From the NCBI GenBank assembly GCA_965205925.1, contig OZ242183.1:1731227-1795226 (forward strand): 64,000 nucleotides of DNA, given 5' to 3'. Each line of letters opens with the position of its first letter. Position 1 is the first letter of the stretch. The DNA is from CAYRJD01 sp965205925. GTDB lineage: Bacteria > Actinomycetota > Acidimicrobiia > Acidimicrobiales > Poriferisodalaceae. Positions 34,588-43,472 of the stretch are shown piece by piece. The translations under genes and the position numbers were made by a program. The notes under the pieces were generated by a model. The model saw only the letters and a program-made list of their open reading frames with translations. It was not told the DNA's origin and searched no databases.

Positions 34588-35202
34588 ATGCCAGATAATC
34601 GAACATCACAGGTAGCCGGCGTAAACGGTGTGTTCTTGCAGCGATGGTCACCACGATCTTGGGCCAACACCGCAGTTACCGACGAGCAACTTGCTGCGCT
34701 GTTTGAGGCAGCTCGCTGGACACCATCTTGGTTCAACAATCAGCCTTGGTATTACCTGTATGCCACCCAAGCCGAGGCGGCCGATCACGCAGCACTAATC
34801 GACGTGTTTATGCAAGGAAATCAGGTGTGGGCAAAGAACGCGCCGGTGGTCGGCTTGATGATTGCGCACACCAAATTGGAAGACTTCATGGCTCGGTCAC
34901 GTGATTTTGACACAGGTGCCGCTGCGATGGCGCTAGCGATTCAAGCCGCAATGTTGGGTCTGTCTGTGCACATGATGGGTGGTATTGAACTAGAGGCAGC
35001 TCACAAGTTGACCGGCATTGATCCAGAAAAAGCAAAGATCATCTGCGGGTTTGCACTGGGGGTGCGTGGCGATGGCTCTGACCTTGATGAAAACCTGGCG
35101 CAGCGAGAGCAACCCAGCGACCGTAAGCCGGTTTCTGAGTTCGCATTTCGTGCGACACAGCTGCCAGCGGGGTTACTTGACGCCGAAGCAGATGCCGCAT
35201 AG
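34588..35202 (+). CDS. Nitroreductase-family FMN oxidoreductase
   Basis: The 204-residue protein shows the family start FLQRWSPRSW, FEAARWTPSWFNNQPWYYLY for FMN binding, AAAMALAIQAAMLGLSVHMM, and the C-terminal KAKIICGFALG. Such enzymes reduce quinones, nitro compounds or related substrates with NAD(P)H. The ATG at 34588 is preceded by AAAGGAG at 8 nt, an excellent ribosome-binding site that rules out the longer frame. It starts a plus-strand segment. Confidence 0.9.
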   Translation: MPDNRTSQVAGVNGVFLQRWSPRSWANTAVTDEQLAALFEAARWTPSWFNNQPWYYLYATQAEAADHAALIDVFMQGNQVWAKNAPVVGLMIAHTKLEDFMARSRDFDTGAAAMALAIQAAMLGLSVHMMGGIELEAAHKLTGIDPEKAKIICGFALGVRGDGSDLDENLAQREQPSDRKPVSEFAFRATQLPAGLLDAEADAA

Positions 35203-35238
35203 ATCGGCATAAGACTGACATAGGATCTTGGCGTCATC

Positions 35239-35617
35239 ATGACAACCACCCTTAAATCAATTCCTAAAACCATCAAGCCCAAGCAGAAGGTCGTGCTGCG
35301 CGCCAAGACTAAGCGTGACGGCACTCGTCATAGTGCGCGCGCACTTGCTTCGGAATGCGGTGCTGAAGCCGTCGAGCTTTATGGTGAGGTGTATGTGTTT
35401 TTAGACGTTGTCAAGTACGGCGTTGAGGACGAATCTGGCAAAGTCAGATGGCAAGAACTTGCCTATGGGTGGTGTGGGAATGAGCTGCTCAAAGGCTGCT
35501 CAGTCGGTGCGAGGCGACAAAGAAGCCGGTCTGAATCAGTGGCTGCTGGCTGACGATAAGTGGAAGCCCATCGAAGTCAATGGCAAGGTTGTTTCAGTTC
35601 GGGATGTGATCCGTTAA
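35239..35617 (+). pseudogene. Small gene apparently split by a frameshift
   Basis: Frame 1 runs from the ATG at 35239 with coding-like residues (KQKVVLRAKTKRDGTRHSAR, ELYGEVYVFLDVVKYGVEDE) and then degrades into an Arg/Ser-rich end at 35553. Frame 2 is coding-like from about 35445 (GKNLPMGGVGMSCSKAAQSV, NQWLLADDKWKPIEVNGK). It ends in a TAA that overlaps the ATG of the next gene (TAATG), as expected for a real coupled gene. A +1 shift near 35440-35480 would join them into about 125 residues. This may be a true mutation, a programmed shift, or an assembly error. The family is not recognised. Confidence 0.55.
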
Positions 35618-36717
35618 TGAGCCTTTCAGACCGTGTCTTGATGGGGCCTGGCCCCTCAAATCCTTATCCCGAAGTGATAGAAGCGTTCGCACGGCCGGTG
35701 CTGGGCCATCTTGATCCCGAGTTCATCACTTTGCTAGATGAGTTAAACGAACGCCTTCGTCAGGTGTTCCAGACCCGTAACCCGCTTACCTTTCCAGTGT
35801 CTGGCACTGGCTCGGCTGGCATGGAGGCAGCGTTTGTCAACTTCATCGCACCCGGCGACGTGGTAGTGATCGGGGTAAACGGCGTGTTCGGCACACGCAT
35901 GTGCGATGTTGCCGCGCGTGCTGGCGCAGAGGTGGTTGAGGTGAGTGAACAATGGGGCAGGGCAATCGAGCCGCAGCGACTGCTGGATGCGCACTCAAAT
36001 CCCAAAATCATTGCGGTGGTACATGCAGAGACCTCAACTGGCGTACGCAACGACATCGCGGCGTTGGGTACGGCTAAAGGTGACGCACTGCTATTGGTGG
36101 ATTGCGTTACCTCGCTCGGCGGCATTGAGATAGCCGTCGACGACTGGGGTATCGACATTGCATACAGCGGCACGCAGAAGTGTCTCGGGGTGCCACCTGG
36201 TCTTGCGCCTTTAACGGTCAGTGAAAGAGCACTTGAAGCGTTAGTTGAAAAACCACAGAGCTGGTACTTAGATCTCAACATGATCCGCGCATACGTAACG
36301 GGCGAGGGTGCGCGTGCTTACCATCACACCGCACCGATCTCGATGCTCTATGCGCTACACGCAGGGCTGGGTGTGGTGCTAGCGGAGGGGTTTGCGGGGC
36401 TTACTGATTCTTGGGAGCGGCATCAAGCTTGCGGCGATGAGCTGCATACTCGCTTGCCCGAGCTTGGATTTGATCTTTGGGCGCAAGAAGATCACCGCTT
36501 GCCGCAGCTAACGACCGTTACCTTGCCCGACGGGTTCGATGATGTCGCTGGGCGACAAGCATTATTGAAGCGCTACGGCATTGAAGTGGGCGGCGGGCTT
36601 GGCCCAGTCGCTGGCAAGGTGTGGCGGATCGGCTGCATGGGTCATACCGCACGCCAACGCAATGTGACTCTGTTACTAGGTGCGCTTGGTGAACTGGTGA
36701 ACGAACAACGGGTTTAG
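35617..36717 (+). CDS. Alanine-glyoxylate / serine-pyruvate type class V aminotransferase
   Basis: The 366-residue PLP enzyme shows the substrate-side MGPGPSNPYPEV, VSGTGSAGMEAAFVN, HAETSTGV, the cofactor Asp in LLVDCVTSLGG, and the PLP-Lys in AYSGTQKCLGVPPGL. It probably transfers amino groups between alanine or serine and glyoxylate or pyruvate. The ATG at 35617 overlaps the stop of the preceding small gene, so it is coupled. A longer start at 35560 was rejected. Its 3' end overlaps the convergent rhomboid gene by 4 bp. Confidence 0.92.
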   Translation: MSLSDRVLMGPGPSNPYPEVIEAFARPVLGHLDPEFITLLDELNERLRQVFQTRNPLTFPVSGTGSAGMEAAFVNFIAPGDVVVIGVNGVFGTRMCDVAARAGAEVVEVSEQWGRAIEPQRLLDAHSNPKIIAVVHAETSTGVRNDIAALGTAKGDALLLVDCVTSLGGIEIAVDDWGIDIAYSGTQKCLGVPPGLAPLTVSERALEALVEKPQSWYLDLNMIRAYVTGEGARAYHHTAPISMLYALHAGLGVVLAEGFAGLTDSWERHQACGDELHTRLPELGFDLWAQEDHRLPQLTTVTLPDGFDDVAGRQALLKRYGIEVGGGLGPVAGKVWRIGCMGHTARQRNVTLLLGALGELVNEQRV

Positions 36718-37424
36718 AACAACGGATCTTGCCAGCCGGTAGCAGCCCAAAGTGCCAACGCAATCATTGCCGCACCTGACACCACAAGCAACGCCCAAGT
36801 GATTGCCCAACGGGGTCGTCTACGGAGATCGCCAACTGCCAGTGCGGCTAGTACTCCCCCAGCTAGACCGCCGATATGACCACCGATTGAGATGTTAGGT
36901 ATCAGAAACGACACGACTACGTTGATGATGATTAACGAACCCAGTCCGTCGCGCCACGGATTTCTGCCGCTGCGTTGCTCCACTACAAAGGTGCAACCCA
37001 TCAACCCGTAGACCGCTCCAGAAGCTCCCACGGTGACCGCGCTAGGAGAATGAAGTAATGCGCCCGCCGAACCAGCAAGCATCGCTAACACATAGGTGCC
37101 CGCAAGTACTGCTGGTCCGACGCTGCTTTCGAGTCGCCGTCCCAACAGGTACATCACCAACACGTTGAAAAACAGGTGCGACAGGTTGGCGTGCAAAAAG
37201 GCGCCTGTGATTAAGCGCCACCATTCACCGTCGACATCCACGTATGGGCCGAACAGAGCGGCGTCGATAAGAGCGGACTGGCGTAGCGAATCACCGGTAA
37301 GCGTTGCGACATCTAAGAAGTTGTGCGTCAGCACAAAAACGATCACATTGATGGCCGCAAACAAGGTCGTTGCTAGCGGCAGATTCGAGCGCAGCACAAG
37401 TGTTCGGCTGAACGGATTGCTCAT
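36714..37424 (-). CDS. Rhomboid-family intramembrane serine protease
   Basis: The 236-residue polytopic protein has the TM2 signature HANLSHLFFNVLVMYLLGRR, the catalytic Ser in VTVGASGAVYGLMG, and the catalytic His in ISIGGHIGGLAGG, so it should be active. It cleaves membrane helices of unknown substrates. It reads against the aminotransferase gene, sharing 4 bp at their stops, and diverges from the aminopeptidase gene across a 64-bp gap. Confidence 0.93.
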   Translation of the reverse strand: MSNPFSRTLVLRSNLPLATTLFAAINVIVFVLTHNFLDVATLTGDSLRQSALIDAALFGPYVDVDGEWWRLITGAFLHANLSHLFFNVLVMYLLGRRLESSVGPAVLAGTYVLAMLAGSAGALLHSPSAVTVGASGAVYGLMGCTFVVEQRSGRNPWRDGLGSLIIINVVVSFLIPNISIGGHIGGLAGGVLAALAVGDLRRRPRWAITWALLVVSGAAMIALALWAATGWQDPLF

Positions 37425-37488
37425 ACGAGACTCACGCCGACATCACGCTGGCAGGCTATGACGCGAATACGCAGGAGCACAGGCAGCC

Positions 37489-38793
37489 ATGAACGAGCAA
37501 GCAAAGCATGAACAAGCGACAGGCGAACAGGTCTTGCAGGATCTGTTTGAGTTCATTTGGGAGTCACCATCTCCCTACCATGCTGTATCGCAAGCACATC
37601 GACTGCTGAATGCCGCGAACTCTGAAATAGCTATAGCGCTTGACGAGTCGGATCACAACAACACAAAAAGCGGTACGACCATTGCTTGTCTGGCGGCCGG
37701 GAGCGTCAATCCCGGCAAGCTGCACTTTCGAATCGTCGGCGCGCATACCGACAGTCCGAACCTTCGCATCAAACCAAAACCCGACTTCAACAAAGTTGGT
37801 TACCAACAGCTTGCAATAGAGCCCTACGGTGGAGTATTGCTCAACTCTTGGTTAGATCGCGACCTTGGCATCTCTGGGCGTGTAGTCACACGTAAATCCG
37901 CAAACGAGATCTCCACTCATCTACTAAAAATCGACCGTCCCCTGCTGCGAATACCGCAGCTAGCTATTCATCTTGATCGTGAAATAACCAAGGAGGGATT
38001 GAAGCTGGCATCTTCACACATGAACCCTGTTTGGGGGTTGGACAAAACAGAATCTGGCAGCTTCAAAGGATTTCTGTCCGAACAGCTCTATGTTTCTCAA
38101 GAAGAAATAGTTGCTTGGGATCTGATGACTCACGATCTCATACCGCCTGCAAGGCTGGGCAGGGCAGGTGAGTTTTATGCAGCACCACGCATAGACAATT
38201 TGGCGTCGTGCCATGCCGGTCTTCACGCCCTTGCGGGCTTGTCTGCTTCTGACTTGTCTGATGATGCGGTGGCGGTATTAGTGCTTTATGACCATGAGGA
38301 GGTAGGCAGCGCAACCTCTACCGGCGCGGCCAGTCCGATGCTTCAACACCATCTAGAAAGAATTGCGTTGTCGCTTGGTGCCGATCGTGGCCAGTTTTTG
38401 GCTGCGTTGGCTCGTTCGATCTGTGTTTCGGCAGACGGGTCTCATGCTGTGCATTCGAACTACACCGAAAAGCACGACTTAAACCACTATGTGCACCTGA
38501 ATGGTGGTCCTGCAATAAAGGTGAACTCCAACCAGCGCTATGCCACCGATGCCAACACCAGTGCGGTTTTTCAGTCGGCATGCCGCAAGGCTGGCGTTGA
38601 GTTTCAGTTGTATTCACATCAAAACGATCTGCCTTGCGGCAGCACGATCGGACCGATTACCGCCACGCAGCTTGGAATTTCTGTGGTTGACGTTGGCAGT
38701 CCACAGCTGTCGATGCATTCGGCACGTGAGTTTGGTGGAGCGCAAGACCCTGCGATGCTTACTAGTGCGCTGCGAGAATTCTTAAAGGGGTAG
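37489..38793 (+). CDS. M18-family aminopeptidase
   Basis: The 434-residue metallopeptidase carries the first metal site in IVGAHTDSPNLRIKPKP, the bridging region ASCHAGLHAL, the second site in VLYDHEEVGSATSTGA, and the final His in SPQLSMHSAREFGG. The family takes acidic or neutral N-terminal residues in the cytoplasm. It starts on the far side of a 64-bp divergent gap from the rhomboid gene. Confidence 0.94.
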   Translation: MNEQAKHEQATGEQVLQDLFEFIWESPSPYHAVSQAHRLLNAANSEIAIALDESDHNNTKSGTTIACLAAGSVNPGKLHFRIVGAHTDSPNLRIKPKPDFNKVGYQQLAIEPYGGVLLNSWLDRDLGISGRVVTRKSANEISTHLLKIDRPLLRIPQLAIHLDREITKEGLKLASSHMNPVWGLDKTESGSFKGFLSEQLYVSQEEIVAWDLMTHDLIPPARLGRAGEFYAAPRIDNLASCHAGLHALAGLSASDLSDDAVAVLVLYDHEEVGSATSTGAASPMLQHHLERIALSLGADRGQFLAALARSICVSADGSHAVHSNYTEKHDLNHYVHLNGGPAIKVNSNQRYATDANTSAVFQSACRKAGVEFQLYSHQNDLPCGSTIGPITATQLGISVVDVGSPQLSMHSAREFGGAQDPAMLTSALREFLKG

Positions 38794-38807
38794 TAGCTGG
38801 CCGGGCG

Positions 38808-39509
38808 TTATTGCTCGGGGCCGTGATGCAAGTGAGACCAAAGGTGGGAGCTGTCGTTGTAGCGGCGCAATATCCACGAACCATCGGTACGCACCACTTG
38901 GCTGATTGCGCAATTATCTGAACCGCCAAACGCAAACGGTGACGAGCCGGTGATGTGGCTCAGCAGTGCCGCGATCACACCGCCATGAACCGTGCAGAGC
39001 ACCAACTGCCCCTCGTGGCGATCAGCCACAGCGTCTAACGCATTGATGCAGCGTTTGGTCAAAGAGTCGTTCGATTCTGCTCCTGGAATCACATCCCAAC
39101 GCTGCTCTTCTCGCACACGCTCATAAATCGGATGCCCTTGGGCAGCGTGCATACGGATGATTCCACTATCCCACTCTCCTAGTCCGACCTCTCGCAGATC
39201 GGGTTCTTCGGTTGGCTCCAAGCCCAGTGCGGCTGCCAACGGAGCGGCCGTTTGTGCCGTGCGCTGCATGCTCGTTACGTAAATCGCTTCGATAGCTTCG
39301 CTGGCCAGACGCTCCGCAGTCAGCTGAGCCTGCTCAAAACCCACCTGCGACAACGGCGGATCACCTTGGCCGTTAAGCAACGGAAAATCTTCGCCGTATA
39401 CATAAGGCGTGGTGGCACCATGGCGCAGCAGCATTATTTCAGTGGCATGCGCTAAGCGCTGCCAGCGGGTTTGCGCGAACTGCGTCGCGCCGTTGGGATC
39501 CGTTGTCAT
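38808..39509 (-). CDS. Histidine phosphatase family protein (phosphoglycerate-mutase-like)
   Basis: The 233-residue protein has the catalytic MLLRHGATTPYV with His near residue 31, the acid region GLGEWDSG, and the second His in VLCTVHGGVIAAL. The substrate cannot be told. It lies convergent to the M18 gene with a 14-bp gap, and 46 bp after the ammonium transporter gene on the same strand. Confidence 0.88.
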   Translation of the reverse strand: MTTDPNGATQFAQTRWQRLAHATEIMLLRHGATTPYVYGEDFPLLNGQGDPPLSQVGFEQAQLTAERLASEAIEAIYVTSMQRTAQTAAPLAAALGLEPTEEPDLREVGLGEWDSGIIRMHAAQGHPIYERVREEQRWDVIPGAESNDSLTKRCINALDAVADRHEGQLVLCTVHGGVIAALLSHITGSSPFAFGGSDNCAISQVVRTDGSWILRRYNDSSHLWSHLHHGPEQ

Positions 39510-39555
39510 AAATGGGTCATAAGTGAGTTGTCATAGGTAAATAGTCAAGAACCAG

Positions 39556-40794
39556 CTAGGAGGAGGTGACGCTTGATTCACCCTCTGCATGGTGATCAAT
39601 GCTGTACGCCACACCGCCGTGGCTGCTCACATCGATACCTGACATCTCTACCTGAGGTGACACTCGCAAGCCCATCACTAGATCCAGCACCCTCGCAATG
39701 ATGTAGGTAGCCACAAACGAGAACACCGCCACCACCAAGATCGACAAGAACTGGTTCCACAACAACACGCCACCGCCAAACAAGATGCCATCGATGAAAT
39801 CTCCACCTGGCACAGAGGAAGCGTCGGCAAAGAGGCCTATCAACATGCCTCCAACGACACCGCCTACGAAGTGGATGCCAACCACATCCAAACTGTCGTC
39901 AATCTTGAGATAAAACTTGGCTTCGATAGCGAAGTAGCAAACAACACCTGCCGCAAGCCCGAACACCAGCGAGTGCATTGTTCCCACAAAACCAGCCGCT
40001 GGTGTGATCGCTACCAAAGCGGCCACAATTCCTGACGAAATGCCAATAGCGGTAACACGCTTTGTTCGTATCACTTCCACGATGACCCAGGAGACCATTC
40101 CACCTGCCCCGGCTAGGAAAGTGTTCACAAACGCCTGTGCAGCTAAGCCGTCAGCGGCTAGAGCCGAACCAGCGTTGAATCCAAACCAGCCGAACCATAG
40201 GATGCCTGCCCCCAGAACCGTTAGCGGGATGTTGTGTGGAACATTTTTGTTCTCAGGCCAGCCCGTGCGACGCCCTACCACCATCGCCAACGCCAGAGCA
40301 GCTGCACCCGCATTGACATGAATGGCGGTACCGCCAGCGAAGTCATGCGCTGGCAGATTCTTGATCCAGCCTTCACCGCCATAAACCCAATAAACGACCG
40401 GCGCATATACCAGCAAAGACCACAGCGGTACGAAGATCATCCAGGCAGAGAACTTCATCCGGTCAGCTACCGCACCGGAAATAAGTGCGGGGGTAATGGC
40501 AGCAAATGTGGTCAGAAATGCGAAGGTGGCGATCGCTTCGGCGTCGTTGATGCCTCTTAGCCCAACAAGATCAAAGTTGCCAATGAACCAGAAACCACTG
40601 TCACCGCCAGCGAGGCTGTAGCCAATCAGCACCCACAAGATCGGCACGATTCCTAGGCACCACATGTTCATGTTGAGCATGTTGAGCATGTTTTTCGACC
40701 GGACCATGCCGCCGTAAAACATGGAAAGCCCTGGCACCATAAACAGCACCAAAGCGGCCGATGTCAATATCCATGCAATGTCTCCGCTATCCAT
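39556..40794 (-). CDS. amt: Ammonium transporter
   Basis: The 412-residue protein has about eleven membrane helices and family motifs MVPGLSMFYGGMVRSKNMLN, HDFAGGTAIHVNAGAAALAL and LDVVGIHFVGGVVGGMLIG with the twin pore histidines. No GlnK regulator gene follows, which is unusual for amt. A small in-frame duplication (MLNMLNMN) occurs near residue 37. Confidence 0.95.
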   Translation of the reverse strand: MDSGDIAWILTSAALVLFMVPGLSMFYGGMVRSKNMLNMLNMNMWCLGIVPILWVLIGYSLAGGDSGFWFIGNFDLVGLRGINDAEAIATFAFLTTFAAITPALISGAVADRMKFSAWMIFVPLWSLLVYAPVVYWVYGGEGWIKNLPAHDFAGGTAIHVNAGAAALALAMVVGRRTGWPENKNVPHNIPLTVLGAGILWFGWFGFNAGSALAADGLAAQAFVNTFLAGAGGMVSWVIVEVIRTKRVTAIGISSGIVAALVAITPAAGFVGTMHSLVFGLAAGVVCYFAIEAKFYLKIDDSLDVVGIHFVGGVVGGMLIGLFADASSVPGGDFIDGILFGGGVLLWNQFLSILVVAVFSFVATYIIARVLDLVMGLRVSPQVEMSGIDVSSHGGVAYSIDHHAEGESSVTSS

Positions 40795-40832
40795 TTGCCC
40801 TTGCTTTCCGTTCTGCTAGCAATGCTGACACA

Positions 40833-42017
40833 TTACGCACGATCGAGAGCTGATTTCAGATCTGCGACTAAATCGTTGCTGGATTCGATACCCACCGAAA
40901 GTCGTAGCAGATCGGCTGGGACTTCTAGGTCTGAGCCATCTGCGGAGGCGTGGGTCATTACGCCTGGATGTTCGATCAGCGACTCGACTGCGCCTAGCGA
41001 CTCAGCCAAAGTAAAGACCTTGGTGCTTGCCGCTATTAGTTGAGCTGCCTCTGTTCCGCCTGTGCAGGTGAAAGAAACCATGCCGCCAAAATCGCGCATT
41101 TGCTTGGTAGCTATGTCATGGCCGACATGGTCTTCCAAACCTGGATAAAGCACTCTCGTAACCGCTGGATGTTTAGTCAGCATCTCAACGATTGCGCGCG
41201 CGTTTTCGCAGTGGCGATCCATTCGTACCGCCAGTGTCTTGACGCCGCGCATCGCTAGGTAGCAATCGAACGGGCCCGGTACCGCTCCAGCCGCGTTTTG
41301 AGTAAATGCCAGATGCTCTGCTAGTTCTTCACCGTTGGTAGCCACAAACCCACCGACTACATCGCTATGTCCGCCTATGTATTTGGTAGCCGAATGAACC
41401 ACAGCGTCAGCTCCTAGCGCTAGCGGCTGCTGCAGATAGGGAGTAGCAAATGTGTTATCCACTACCACTAGCCCGCCTAGCTCGTGAGTGATGTCGCAGA
41501 TAGCTGCTATGTCAAAAACCGACAGCAGTGGATTGGTGGGCGTCTCTAGCCACACGATGCGAGTCTCGGGCGTCCAGGTGTCGCGGAGTTTTTTTGGCGC
41601 AGTGAGGTCGACCGCTGCGTTGACTATTCCGTTGTTACCGTGGATCTTGTCAATCAGTCGAAAAGTGCCGCCATAGGCGTCGTCACCTAACAGCAGACCG
41701 TCTCCCAGATGCAGGTATCGCAGCAACGCATCCTCAGCAGCCAGGCCGCTGGCGAAAGCAAAGCCGTGTTTCGCGCCCTCAAGTGAGGCCACGCAAACCT
41801 CATAGGCGTGACGAGTCTGATTACCTGTGCGACCGTATTCGTAACCGTGGCGGGGTTGGCCGACTGCTTCTTGCGCGAAGGTCGTTGCCAACGAAATGGG
41901 GGTTACAACCGCCCCTGTGTATGCGTCGTGGGGCTGGCCTGCGCGAATGGCGCGGGTCTCAAACCCGTATTCGGCTGGATCGTCAAATCCTGATAACGGG
42001 GGTGTTCCGCCGGTCAT
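40833..42017 (-). CDS. metB: Cystathionine gamma-synthase/lyase family enzyme
   Basis: The 394-residue PLP enzyme shows YEYGRTGNQTRHAYE, FASGLAAEDALL, the cofactor Asp in VVVDNTFATPYLQQP and the PLP-Lys in HSATKYIGGHSDVVGG. With the adjacent cystathionine beta-synthase it most likely works in transsulfuration, either making cystathionine or cleaving it to cysteine. The cbs-metB pair also occurs in mycobacteria. The ATG start lies within a hairpin that also holds the cbs stop. Confidence 0.92.
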   Translation of the reverse strand: MTGGTPPLSGFDDPAEYGFETRAIRAGQPHDAYTGAVVTPISLATTFAQEAVGQPRHGYEYGRTGNQTRHAYEVCVASLEGAKHGFAFASGLAAEDALLRYLHLGDGLLLGDDAYGGTFRLIDKIHGNNGIVNAAVDLTAPKKLRDTWTPETRIVWLETPTNPLLSVFDIAAICDITHELGGLVVVDNTFATPYLQQPLALGADAVVHSATKYIGGHSDVVGGFVATNGEELAEHLAFTQNAAGAVPGPFDCYLAMRGVKTLAVRMDRHCENARAIVEMLTKHPAVTRVLYPGLEDHVGHDIATKQMRDFGGMVSFTCTGGTEAAQLIAASTKVFTLAESLGAVESLIEHPGVMTHASADGSDLEVPADLLRLSVGIESSNDLVADLKSALDRA

Positions 42018-42032
42018 GTTTGTTTAAACATG
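42015..42032 (-). promoter_or_regulatory. Hairpin joining the cbs stop and metB start
   Basis: On the minus strand, CATGTTT-AAAC-AAACATG is a perfect 7-bp stem with a 4-nt loop. The metB ATG is in its 3' arm and the cbs TAA lies in the 5' arm and loop. Ribosomes terminating on cbs would open it, so it could couple metB translation to cbs. Confidence 0.45.
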
Positions 42033-43472
42033 GTTGTTAGGCCTTTTCTTCTGGAATGATTGTTCTTCTGGAGTGATTGTCTCACGGGCTGATTCCTCAT
42101 TAAGCGTGGCTATCGGGCGTCCCTCGTGAAACAAAACTATGGCCGGGGTAGTCCCCAGCAGCTCAAGGGCGACTTCGAGCGGCTCGTTCGAGCCGACTTG
42201 AGGCAGTGCTGGTTCTAATAACTCACCAACAAGGCAATCGGACGCTATGGGGCCTTGCGTGCCTTTGCCGTTGAGTCCTGTAAGCGAAACCGAACCAACA
42301 ATCTCAGCGGCTGCTATTGGCATGTCGCCATTGGCTACAGGGATCGCCGCGAGGTTGTTTGCGTTCATGGCAGCCAGTGCTTGTGCAACAGTGCTAGTTG
42401 ATTGCACATAGATGAAATTGCTGACACTGGCAGTGCTAGAGGTAGCGCCAAAACCCATAGACGTCATCCATTGCTCGTTGAAGACTCGACTTAGATAACC
42501 GCGACCCGAGTCTGGAATAAGTGTCACTACTAAGTCGTTCTCACTTAATTCGCGCGCTACTTCTAGGGCTCCAAATACCGCCGTGCCTCCCGACCCGCCG
42601 ATTAGCAGACCCTCGGCACGGGTAACTCTGTGCGCCATCTCAAACGACTGGGCGTCGGTCACAGCCAGCACCCGATCAACAACCGACGCGTCATAGGTGC
42701 TTGGCCAAAAATCCTCGCCGATGCCTTCCACCAGATAAGGCCTGCCGTCGCCGCCGGAATACACAGAGGCGTCCGGATCTGCTACCACCACCCGTATGGC
42801 AGGATTTTGTTCTTTCAGATATTTGCCCACACCGCTGATAGTTCCACCCGTGCCAGCGCCGGCTACGAAATGCGTGATGCGTCCTTCGGTTTGTTCCCAA
42901 ATTTCGGGGCCTGTGGTGTCGTAATGCGATTGCGGATTCACCGGGTTGTGATACTGACTGGGGCCGAATGCGTCAGGGGTTTCTTCTAGCAGGCGTTGAG
43001 CGGTTGAGTAGTAGCTCTGTGGATCTTCGGGCGCCACTGCTACCGGACATACCACCACTTTGGAACCATAAGCGCGCAGCAAGTCGATCTTTTCTGGAGC
43101 GACCTTGTCGGTCGTCACAAACACGCATTTGTAGCCACGCTGGGCTGCCACCACAGCTAGTCCTACACCAGTGTTGCCGGAGGTTGGCTCGATAATGGTG
43201 CCGCCGGGCTTTAGCAAGCCCGCTTGCTCGGCGGCTTCGATCATTGCTAACGCCGGGCGATCTTTAACACTGCCGCCCGGGTTATAAGTCTCAAGTTTGG
43301 CCACCACCGGACACGCCAAGCCTGCAGTGACTGAAACTAATCGCACTAGCGGAGTGTTGCCTATGAGGTCCAGTACAGAACTGGCTATGGCGGCAGGGAG
43401 GTTGTTAGCTCCCAACAAGCTCGGCGGCGCGTTCACGGAAGCGCTGGATGTTGTCTTCCTTGATTGCTTCAT
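42024..43472 (-). CDS. cbs: Cystathionine beta-synthase with C-terminal CBS domains
   Basis: About 482 residues. The catalytic core shows SVLDLIGNTPLVRLVS, the PLP-Lys in NPGGSVKDRPALAM, EPTSGNTGVGLAVVAA, and the phosphate loop AGAGTGGTISGVGKYL. A pair of CBS domains follows (VQSTSTVAQALAAMNANNLA onward). The ATG at 43472 overlaps the upstream gene by 68 nt. A TTG nearer 43415 may be the real start, since the family core begins close to SVLDLIGN. The C-terminus carries a 17-bp duplicated segment (42046-42079). Confidence 0.92.
   Translation of the reverse strand: MKQSRKTTSSASVNAPPSLLGANNLPAAIASSVLDLIGNTPLVRLVSVTAGLACPVVAKLETYNPGGSVKDRPALAMIEAAEQAGLLKPGGTIIEPTSGNTGVGLAVVAAQRGYKCVFVTTDKVAPEKIDLLRAYGSKVVVCPVAVAPEDPQSYYSTAQRLLEETPDAFGPSQYHNPVNPQSHYDTTGPEIWEQTEGRITHFVAGAGTGGTISGVGKYLKEQNPAIRVVVADPDASVYSGGDGRPYLVEGIGEDFWPSTYDASVVDRVLAVTDAQSFEMAHRVTRAEGLLIGGSGGTAVFGALEVARELSENDLVVTLIPDSGRGYLSRVFNEQWMTSMGFGATSSTASVSNFIYVQSTSTVAQALAAMNANNLAAIPVANGDMPIAAAEIVGSVSLTGLNGKGTQGPIASDCLVGELLEPALPQVGSNEPLEVALELLGTTPAIVLFHEGRPIATLNEESARETITPEEQSFQKKRPNNHV

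Noticed and set aside
34434..34739. Longer frame upstream of the binding-protein signal peptide
   Set aside because: The lipoprotein signal peptide must be N-terminal, so the start is at 34433 and the rest is divergent promoter DNA.
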